Positions 56,212-64,000 of a DNA stretch of 64,000 nt are shown here, piece after piece. The DNA is taken from NCBI GenBank assembly GCA_030533445.1, contig CM060075.1:37963719-38027718 (forward strand). Reading direction: 5' to 3'. This DNA is from Cyprinodon diabolis (taxonomy: Eukaryota; Chordata; Actinopteri; Cyprinodontiformes; Cyprinodontidae). A program made the position numbers and the translations under genes. A model generated the notes under the pieces. The model was not told where the DNA came from. It saw only the letters and a program-made list of their open reading frames with translations, and did not search any database. The number at the start of each line of letters is the position of its first letter. Position 1 is the stretch's first letter.

Positions 56212-57802
56212 CAGGTGCTGGTCATAAAATTAGAATATCATGAAAAAGTAGATTGATTTCAGTAATTCCATTTAAAAAGTGAAACTTGTATATTATATTC
56301 ATACATTACATACAAACTCATATATTTCAGATGTTTATTTTGTTTAATTTTGATGATTACAAATGACAACAAATGAAAATCTCAAATTCATCATATCAGA
56401 AAATTAGAATATTACTGAAGACCAATAAAAACAAAGGATTTATAGAAATGTTGGCCAACTGAAAAGTATGAACATGAAAAGTATGAGCATGTACAGCACT
56501 CAGTATTTAGTTGGGCCTCCTTTGGCCTGTATTACTGCAGCAATGCGGCGTGGCATGGAGTCGATCAGTCTGTGGCACTGCTCAGGTGTTATGATAGCCC
56601 AGGTTGCTCTAATAGTGGCTTTTAGCTCTTCTGAATTGTTGGGTCTGGTGTATTGCATCTTCTTCTTCACAATACCCCATAGATTTTCTATGGGGTTAAG
56701 GTCAGGAGAGTTTGCTGGCCAATTAAGAACAGGGATACCATGGTCCTTCAACCAGGTACTGGTAGCTTTGGCACTGTGTGCAGGTGCCAAGTCCTGTTGG
56801 AAAATGAAATCTGCATCTCCAAAAAGTTGGTCAGCTGCAGGAAGCATGAAGTGCTCTAAAACTTCCTGGTATGTGGCTGCGTTGACCCTGGACCTCAGAA
56901 AACACAATGGACCAACACCAGCAGATGACATGGCACCCCAAACCATCACCGACTGTGGAAACTTTACACTGGACTTCAAGCAACGTGGATGAAGTGCCTC
57001 TCTTCTTTTCCTCCAGACTCTGGGACCTTGATTTCCAAAGGAAATGCAAAATTTACTTTCATCAGAGAACATGACTTTGGACCACTCACCAGCAGCCCAG
57101 GCAAGACGCTTCTGACGCTGTCTGTGGTTCAAGAGTGGCTTGACACAAGGAATGCGACAGCAGAAACCCATGTCTTTCATACGTCTGTGTGTGGTGGTTC
57201 TTGAAGCACTCACTCCAGCTGCAGTCCACTCTTTGTGAATCTCCCCCACATTTTTGAATGGGTTTTGTTTCACAATCCTCTCCAGGGTGCGGTTATCTCT
57301 CTTGCTTGTACACTTTTTTCGACCACATCTTTTCCTTCCCTTCGCCTCTCTATTAATGTGCTTGGACACTGAGCTCTGTGAACAGCCAGCCTCTTTAGCG
57401 ATGACCTTTTGTGTCTTGCCCTCCTTGTGCAAGGTGTCGATGGTCGTCTTTTGGACAACTGTCAAGTCAGCAGTCTTCCCCATGATTGTGTAGCCTATAG
57501 AACTAGACTGAAAGACCATTTAAAGGCTTTTGCAGGTGGTTTGAGTTAATTAGCTGATTAGAGTGTGGCACCAGGGGCCATCAATTTTGAACCTTTTCAC
57601 AATATTCTAATTTTCTGATATGATGAATTTGAGATTTTCATTTGTTGTCATTTGTAATCATCAAAATTAAACAAAATAAACATCTGAAATATATGAGTTT
57701 GTATGTAATGTATGAATATAATATACAAGTTTCACTTTTTAAATGGAATTACTGAAATCAATCTACTTTTTCATGATATTCTAATTTTATGACCAGCACC
57801 TG
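56212..57802 (-). mobile_element. Full-length Tc1 transposon (1591 bp)
   Basis: The termini CAGGTGCTGGTCATA and its complement are flanked by TA on both sides (56210-56211, 57803-57804). The terminal inverted repeats are about 200 bp long and closely matched, with AAAATTAGAATATCATGAAA at the outer end and AAAATTAGAATATT at the inner end. One open transposase frame lies between them on the minus strand. Confidence 0.92.
56500..57519 (-). CDS. Tc1 transposase (DD34E), open frame
   Basis: 339 codons; the likelier start is the second Met at 57483 (MGKTADLTVVQK), as in related proteins. It cuts and pastes the element at TA sites in the nucleus. Seen in order: paired-like helix-turn-helix DNA-binding region (residues about 20-130, SQSSVSKHINRE), a basic stretch (GRKRCGRKKC), and the catalytic triad Asp153 (VMFSDESKF), Asp243 (FQQDLAPAHSA) and Glu278 (NPIENLW), with 34 residues between the second Asp and the Glu. 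Compared with the 34-kb copy, about seven residues are missing just before the first Asp (WAAGEWSKV versus WAKEKKSWTAAEWSKV). No stops or frameshifts. Activity is possible but doubtful because of that gap. Confidence 0.88.
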   Translation of the reverse strand: MVFQSSSIGYTIMGKTADLTVVQKTTIDTLHKEGKTQKVIAKEAGCSQSSVSKHINREAKGRKRCGRKKCTSKRDNRTLERIVKQNPFKNVGEIHKEWTAAGVSASRTTTHRRMKDMGFCCRIPCVKPLLNHRQRQKRLAWAAGEWSKVMFSDESKFCISFGNQGPRVWRKRREALHPRCLKSSVKFPQSVMVWGAMSSAGVGPLCFLRSRVNAATYQEVLEHFMLPAADQLFGDADFIFQQDLAPAHSAKATSTWLKDHGIPVLNWPANSPDLNPIENLWGIVKKKMQYTRPNNSEELKATIRATWAIITPEQCHRLIDSMPRRIAAVIQAKGGPTKY

Positions 57803-57804
57803 TA

Positions 57805-58763
57805 GGTATTAGGAATTTGTATTTTTAGGAGGGCTTCAAGGTCAGTGTTATAACTCTCAATAAGAAGCAGCAACTTATTTCATGGGTCAAAAAAGATTAT
57901 TGTTACTTTTTAAGGTTATCTGTTCTGCTGAAAAGAATTGTGTTTCTGTGATGTTGCATTGAACAACTAAAGCAATTATATAGCTGCGCTAGACACACGC
58001 AGTCAGCCCAATCCAAATGCATCTTCATGGGAAGGGAATGTGAAATATAAAACATGTTATGTCTTTGCTCTAATATCCATTTAAATCTGTAAGTCAAGCC
58101 AACCTTTTAACAACCAGAATGTGTAATAAAATCATCACTTTTTTAAAAATGTCAAACATTCCTTCATACATTCATTTAATTTATAAATGTTATGCTTCTC
58201 CTCTTTTGGATTTCTTTTTGAGTTTTCAGGTATGTCATTCTGTTTTGTTGGTCATTGGTTTCTTTTGCATTTTGTGTTACATTAAGATGTGTTGCATTTT
58301 TTTAGTTACTCTGTGTTGCTCCCTCCTTTTCCCTAGCTCCCTTCTAGTTGCTTCTATCCACACCTGCTCCATATCAGCTAATTAGCCCATTCTTTGTTCT
58401 GTCCCCCATATTTACACCTCCTGTGCAGTTGCTCATTTCTGGTTTCCCTCATTGTTTTGCTTCCCATGTGTGTTTCTCCATGGCATCTCCTTGTTTTGTT
58501 TCTTTTATTTATCCTGGATTTTGCTTCTGTTGCCTTTTTTTTTTTTCATTAAATAAGAAAAAACTGATCTTTTCCTCCCTCTACTCTGTGTTTGGGTCCA
58601 TAACCAAACTCCACCCTACCTAAAGATTTAGCAAAAATAATGAATTCCTTTTTGACCGGAGTGTGTGCATGGTGGTTTATTCCATTTTAATCTATGGTGG
58701 GTAGAAAGTCCTCCACCTCTTACCCAATGAAAACATTAACATTATTCAGGCAGTTTCAATAAA
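57805..58763. other. Intergenic DNA, no gene seen
   Basis: A T-rich block at 58200-58620, ending in a long T run and ATTAAATAAG, looks like a repeat 3' end, but no paired terminus was found. Confidence 0.35.
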
Positions 58764-58771
58764 CTCTAGAG

Positions 58772-59116
58772 CAGCGGTCACCAACCTTTTTACAGTTGAG
58801 ATCTTTTTCAGGGGCACTGAGTCTCAGGAAGGGCTACCAATACTGACCTATGAATTGCAAGGATCAATCTTTATCGTTTCTTTAAATTTCTAATTTTCTT
58901 TTAGACATTTTATGTTGAAATCTCTATAAATACTTAAATGCCATATATGATTAAATGATGAAATGTTCTATAACTGATTTTTAAAAAGAAGAGCAACAGA
59001 ATACAATGACATTTCAAACGTAGCTGAGTTGTTCTATTTTCAGAAGACTCTAAGGGCACCCCTTGTGGTCCTTGAGGGCCCCTTGGTGCCCGTGGGCACC
59101 ATGTTGGTGACCCCTG
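58772..59116. mobile_element. hAT MITE (345 bp)
   Basis: It begins CAGCGGTCACCAAC and ends GTTGGTGACCCCTG, imperfect inverted repeats, with a perfect 8-bp duplication CTCTAGAG at 58764-58771 and 59117-59124. This is the hAT signature, Charlie-like. No transposase. Confidence 0.9.
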
Positions 59117-59124
59117 CTCTAGAG

Positions 59125-60459
59125 ACTCCAAACATACATCCACACACACTTTGGCCACCTTCTCAGAGGCTTGTTCAATTAAACCAAAAACCACCTGACA
59201 ATAAGGCTTAGAAATATGTAGTAAGATCCATCTGTCCATTTAATTTCTTTTCATGATTAAACATTGTGGGTTCTCTTAAACTCCACTAATGAATAACAGG
59301 ATCATACCTATGTTTTGAAAATTTATGCAAAGTGAAATACTTGCATGTGCTTAAGTCAAACCTATCTATAAAACTGTCAAGCTCAGATCTAGGTTCCTTT
59401 TTCTTTGTCTTTTCTCCCCATGTGTTTTGCTAAAAGTTCAAACGGCCTATGTTACATCCTTGACTTGCCCAGCTAGGTATTCAGGGAATTGCTGACTCAT
59501 AATAGCTAGTTGTCTTCACAAGTAAAAAGCAGTTTTTAATTAGTTCATGCTAGCCAACTTGCACATTGTATTCATTGTTTTTTGCAGTGGAAAAATTCCA
59601 CTTGTGTTTTCACCTTTGAGCTCAACTTGAAATACTCATATAACCTGTGGAACAACAAGTTCAGGTTTAGGGGTGCGGCTCTGAGCTGGAACTTTGTGGC
59701 ACTTTCAACCCAACAATTCTAAAAAGTCTATCTATAAATACAAACGCTGAGGTTTTTACTTTGCAGCACCACCGCTCAGAACATAAAATATGGAAACTGG
59801 GTCATCTGCAGTTATGAAACTGATTACCAAAAACTAGTTTTTGTTATTTTTTTATCATCCAAAATCAAAATGACAATGAACACGAAAAGTTTTCTTGCAT
59901 CTAATAATTTGATCAAGTTGTTTTTGAAATTCATATTAGAAGAAGAAATATTTGACTTTAAGTTTTATAACTGCAGTTTGGAAATGGGATTAATTCTTCT
60001 TTCAATTATCCTTAAAACAAATAAGCTGAATTGAAAAAATGAAACAAAACCCTTTTCACATAATAGATGTATCAGAACTGAACTTCATCAGAAGCACCAG
60101 TAACATTTTGATAAATGATTAAATGAAATAGCTTTTCATAAGAGCCATTTATCTTTATAGTGCTGTGTGTCTCTGTGGGGGGGGACAACTTCTAAACAGT
60201 ATCTTTTTCTTATAGTTCTTTGATTGATTAAAACCAAAATTAGTTTAAAGAGTTAAGCAAATAAGAGTTCAGAAATCAGTTCCTAAAGCAAGAAAAGATT
60301 AACCTAATCTGCACCATAAAAAAAAAGATAGAGAAGATCCTGGTAAGGTTTTGCCAGGATCCATTTTTTCTCTAAATATAAACTTCTTTATATTTCTTTA
60401 ATATAAATTACCTATAATGTTGCCTGTTGTCGTCAGTGGAGGTGTCAGAACTCTCTTAC
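59125..60459. other. AT-rich DNA, no gene seen
   Basis: No recognised coding frame. If the candidate minus-strand host gene continues, its later exons would lie here or further left, but none could be identified. Confidence 0.35.
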
Positions 60460-60578
60460 CTAAACGGTCTGATAAATACGGCCCATAAAAGCAAATTATG
60501 GAAAATTCCTTCAAATTAATGGTGTAGTTTATACTGTGATCTTGCAGTGCAGTATCTCTGACCTCAGCAGGTATTTTA
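60460..60578 (-). CDS. Candidate host gene, second coding exon
   Basis: 119 bases from an acceptor (GTTTGCACTCAG) to a donor (GTAAGAG). Joined to the exon at 60745-60893 the reading frame is kept and has no stop for 40 codons (KIPAEVRD, INYTINLKEFSIICFYGPYL). No family recognised. It is supported only by splice signals and frame continuity. Confidence 0.35.
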
Positions 60579-60744
60579 CTGAGTGCAAACATTTTGATGA
60601 AAGCATTTTAAAAAGGAGCCACAATCACTTCTCACTCTGCCAGGATGGTAAAACTGAACGATCAGAAAGGTTAAAGCACCACGCCTTTTTTTATGAGATA
60701 GAATTAACACTTTGGATGATAAAATAAAATCCCAGCTCTGGCAC

Positions 60745-60893
60745 CTGTTCAGGAAATCATCAACATAGGCAGAAGTAATATAACTCTTGTCCTGCATATT
60801 CAGGTATTGACCCCGATCAATGGAAATGCCCTGATTATTTTCACCAATACCCAACATTTTTTTCAGTACATCTAGAATGTCTTGTAACGCCAT
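60745..60893 (-). CDS. Candidate host gene, first coding exon
   Basis: ATG at 60893 lies just after an acceptor-like AAATAGAAG and opens 49 codons (MALQDILDVLKKML, then YITSAYVDDFLN) ending at a donor-like CAG|GTGCCA. The reading phase fits the exon at 60460-60578. No signal peptide or domain is recognised and I assign no function. Upstream non-coding exons and a TATA box on the same strand fit a spliced gene. Without homology this could be chance. Confidence 0.38.
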
Positions 60894-60956
60894 CTTCTAT
60901 TTGAGAAACACATCAGTGAGTAAATGAGCTCCAGGCTGTATCAGAGGATTACTAAC

Positions 60957-60992
60957 CTTGGTTGGTTGTGCAGCACAGCAGTGAAGCGAGAC
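60957..60992 (-). other. Candidate 5' UTR exon of the minus-strand gene
   Basis: 36 bases between a strong acceptor (CTTCTTCCTTTCCAG) and a donor (CAAG|GTTAGT), no ATG. It lies between the promoter-proximal exon and the first coding exon. Confidence 0.35.
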
Positions 60993-62418
60993 CTGGAAAG
61001 GAAGAAGACAAACCCTACTTTAAGATTTTAAAATCACAAAGTATTTAATCTAATCCCAATGAGATGAAAGCAAAAACAACTACAGGAAATAGTTGCAGGA
61101 AACATGAAAGCAGGGATAGATATAAAAATGTATCATCAGATGCATTATGTCAGTGATTATGGCAACAGATGTTCTCTATTGTTTTTTTCTAATGATGTTT
61201 TTTTTTTTGCTTCAGAAACCTTTAACAAAAATCTATATTAGTGACCATCCCATGAATTTAAATAATGCTAGGGTAAAAAATTGAGACTGGTAGATTGTGA
61301 TGCTGCAAAGATTAACAGGCAGTCTTTTAATATACCTGTGACTGACTTTCAAATTCTCTATTCCTCATTTATTTGCATATTTTTTTAAGTCAGGAAGAGA
61401 CTTTGACTAGATCCCATTTTAAGATTTCTTTTCCCAGTCTTTCAGAGGTGGATGTGCAAGTGTGCTTTGGATGTTTGTCCTGTTGAAAGAATCAAGTGTA
61501 ATTCTTAAACTTAAGTTTCAATTTGACTTTTTAGTGTTTTTTTTCCTTATAAGTCTCTCCATAAGGGTTTTGAGTTTTTTTGTTTTTGTTTTTTTTTACA
61601 ATAAGGCTCTTTGTTTAGTTTGGTCATCCATATTTTAGTCTTAGTACTCTTCCATTGATGCTTCTTTTGCCCAGTCTCTTTCTTACTGTGAAAGAATTAA
61701 GATTTGCATTAACTGAGGCGTGTGATTCCTGCAGATATTTAAAAGTTGTTCCGGATTCTTCTGTGACCTCTTGGATGAATCCCTGATTATCTCTTGAAAG
61801 AATCTTGCTAGGCTGGATACTCCTGGAAGGTTATCACTCTCCATTTGTAGAGAAAACATTTAAGTCCCAAAGGCTTGGAAAGAGGTTTAGAACCTTAACC
61901 ATTCAATTTATCCATACATTTCTTTAGCCTGTTTCACCTTATCAGGCAGGTTCCTTTTAAATAGATTTCAGGGATCTGGCAATTCATAAATTAATAACGG
62001 TATCGCCTTGCACAGAGAGTTTATGTTGGACCAGATAGAACAGCAAATAACACTGATGGGAGCAATCATGAACTAGAAATAACCAACATACAAAAAATAA
62101 CTTTAAATCTAACAGTTAGATGCTGATAATAATTCAACACATTTACTTTAATTGAGTTAAATTAGAAATTTCTAAAGATATACTTACAAATCATGGGAAA
62201 AATAAATGTCCTCTCCATCCTTCAGTTTTACAAGATGTGAATTTAGGTCAGTTTGCAGATCAAAGCGTCTTTCTTAGTCAGAGTCACAAGGAGGTTTAAA
62301 ACAGATTTAAAAGAAATTTGAATTATAGGTGATTAAATAAGAGAATAAACTCCAAATAACACATTTTTACACAATGAATTTGGTGATACTAAACACAACT
62401 TTAGATCATTTTGATTAC
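60993..62418. other. AT-rich DNA, possible intron; old repeat near 61600-61960
   Basis: No coding content. TTTTGCCCAGTCTCTTTCTT and GTGACCTCTTGGATGA resemble a dispersed fish repeat, in decayed form. Confidence 0.3.
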
Positions 62419-62561
62419 CTGCTGTTTAAACTGTATCTGTACCTTCTCCTGTCCTGGATGAGACTCTTTCCTTCTTTTAAAGCCAATTTGATATAAGATC
62501 ATTTAATGAGAGTTGGTCCTTCAGTCATCGACAGCAGCAGGAGTTAAACGAATGTTTTATA
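62419..62561 (-). promoter_or_regulatory. Candidate promoter and first exon of the minus-strand gene
   Basis: TATAAAA (minus strand, 62561-62555) would place the RNA start near 62530. The exon would end at 62419 with AACAGCAG|GTAATC. Its role depends on the exons downstream being real. Confidence 0.35.
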
Positions 62562-63005
62562 GAAAAGGGTTTTTTCCTGTCAGCTTCTCTCATTTTCAGC
62601 CACAAAACTGTGGTCACTGTGACAAAGTGGGTGAGGGCGTATGAAAGGGGTGATATACGTCGGTTGTGTTTTTTTCATAGAGTTTTAACCTCTTTAGAGC
62701 GCAGCTACAAGGAAGATTACAATTAAAAATTAACACTGATCTCTGATGATTACTGTCAGTTTCCCTGCATTAAAGGTCAGATTATGACCAGAAGGGTTAT
62801 GAAGTAAATAACATATTTTTGTTATAAACTGAACTAAACCAATCTGTTACTTTCATGTTAAAGTTTTTGAGCAATTGCCATAATTGTATTAGAATCGGTT
62901 ACTTTGATATAACTTCTCTTAATTCCTCTTCCTGCACCTTAATGAACTACTTCATTGATATAATTTTATCAAAACAATGTTTAAAATGCGCTGACCCATG
63001 ACTGT
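62562..63005. other. Intergenic DNA, no gene seen
   Basis: Upstream of the candidate promoter on the minus strand. No other feature recognised. Confidence 0.35.
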
Positions 63006-63009
63006 AAAC

Positions 63010-63640
63010 CATTGTAGAGCTGAAACCTGCTCATGAACTGTGCTGATGACACTGCTGTACTTGGCCTCATCAACAATTAGGATGAGACTCCTATTGAACC
63101 AAAGGAACCAGCTTGGTCCAGGAGGGCTTCCAGGGCTCCATCAACATCCAGGACCTCTAGTGGAAGCTGAAAATAACCTCCTTTACCACTAAAAACAATA
63201 ATGGTGAATTTCTACACTCCCTCTCCTCCTCTATCACTATCTGGTGCACTGCTGCCACCATCAGGGACAAGGACAGGCTGCAGCGTATCATCTGCTCTGC
63301 AGAACCCAGAGCCAAGCATGCAAGATTACAGCCGATCCCTCCCATCCTGGACACAGACTGTTTCAGATGTTCCCCTCTGCCAGAAGGCTGCGCTCCATCA
63401 GGACCAGAACCTTCAACAAAAAAAAAAACATTCGAGCATGTGTGTGTGTATTTATATAATGTAATTTTATTTTATACTACTGTTTTTTTTTTAACTATCA
63501 TGGTGCTCTTGATAAACAATGTGCTTTTCTTTATTTCTGCATAGTCCTGCGTTCATGCGAGCTTTATGTTTATTTGTCTATGTTGCACATCATCCACAAA
63601 ATAAATTCCTTGGCGATAAAAACAAACTGATTCTGATTTT
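63010..63640 (+). pseudogene. Rex1/CR1-like LINE 3' end
   Basis: The plus strand encodes the ORF2 C-terminal end in broken frames (RDKDRLQRIICSAE, then DPSHPGHRLFQMFPSARRLR, then SIRTRTF), followed by an AT-rich tail with AATAAATTCC and ending ACTGATTCTGATTTTGG, the usual type of LINE 3' tail in fish. It is 5'-truncated, as LINE copies usually are. Confidence 0.7.
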
Positions 63641-64000
63641 GGGCTAAACTCAGACAATCATCCATGGTTTGAAGTGTCTTTATGAAGAATAAGAACTAGG
63701 TTTTAAAAATTAAAGCTAAATAAAAACTTTCCACAACATTGATCAAATATAAATTGCCCTGCGTTTTATGTAAAATGAAGTCCTGCATAAATTACTGTGG
63801 GTTTTAAAGTGGGAGAAAAGCTGCAGCAGGTTATGAGGTTAAATCTGACCTCTCCACTAGATGGCAGTATCATATAAAAGGAACAGAAGACAATAGGACT
63901 CAAGTCATGACCATTGCTGATGGGAATAAGAGGAAGTTAGCACTGCCAAGAGCAAACAGCAGACCTTAGACCTCATTAATATCCTGGAAAGGATTTGGCC
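63641..64000. other. Intergenic DNA, no gene seen
   Basis: No coding content apart from the CTCF-like site and a TATA-like CATATAAAAGG at about 63871. Confidence 0.4.
63854..63867 (+). promoter_or_regulatory. CTCF-like motif
   Basis: CCACTAGATGGCAG fits the CTCF core consensus. It is in non-repeat-looking DNA. Binding not shown. Confidence 0.45.

Noticed and set aside
63373..63430. A-rich run as the end of a processed gene
   Set aside because: It lies inside the LINE ORF2 remnant and its 3' tail follows.

Overview
The window looks like transposon-rich, AT-rich DNA from a teleost fish. The reasons are the mix of elements: sushi-type (Tf1/sushi group) chromodomain LTR retrotransposons, DD34E Tc1 transposons of the fish type, hAT elements and hAT MITEs, L2-like and Rex1/CR1-like LINE pieces, a gammaretrovirus-like provirus and dispersed repeats familiar from fish genomes. 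Nothing prokaryotic is present (no operons, CRISPR, rRNA or recognisable tRNA genes). Gene calls are therefore mostly transposon genes. Only one candidate host gene was found: spliced, minus strand, about 60.4-62.6 kb.

Layout. 0.3-5.4 kb: sushi-type element A (+), target duplication GTTGA, uninterrupted pol, but its 5' LTR is fused to gag by a deletion. 5.7-9.6 kb: gag-only sushi-type element B (-) with a long repeat-rich open frame. 10.9-12.6 kb: a decayed gypsy element (-). 15.1-24.2 kb: an L2 LINE fragment split by an 8.5-kb provirus with near-identical LTRs but almost no coding interior. 24.2-24.6 kb: a long-TIR MITE. 25.8-27.0 kb: a solo LTR carrying a hAT MITE. 27.9-33.9 kb: hAT transposase exon 1 interrupted by sushi-type element C (+), which carries a duplicated piece of that exon between pol and its 3' LTR. 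34.0-35.5 kb: a decayed Tc1. 35.7-46.7 kb: dispersed repeats, an L2 fragment, a ZBED5-like hAT pseudogene with another hAT inside it, and a Tc1 remnant. 46.9-52.7 kb: sushi-type element D (-). 53.5-54.6 kb: repeat and L2 fragment. 56.2-57.8 kb: a full-length Tc1 with an open transposase frame. 58.8-59.1 kb: a hAT MITE. 60.4-62.6 kb: candidate host gene. 63.0-63.6 kb: LINE 3' end.

How they work together. The clearest functional signal is shared by sushi-type elements B, C and D. An 11-base stretch at the predicted RNA 5' end, about 31 bases after the TATA box in B, is complementary to the 11 bases just after the 5' LTR. This is the arrangement expected for Tf1-like self-priming of reverse transcription. 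The primer-binding site lies inside the first codons of gag, whose ATG lies in the last bases of the LTR. No complete, fully intact autonomous LTR element is present: A lacks its primer site, B has no pol, C has lost most of its integrase core, and D has two frameshifts and a stop.
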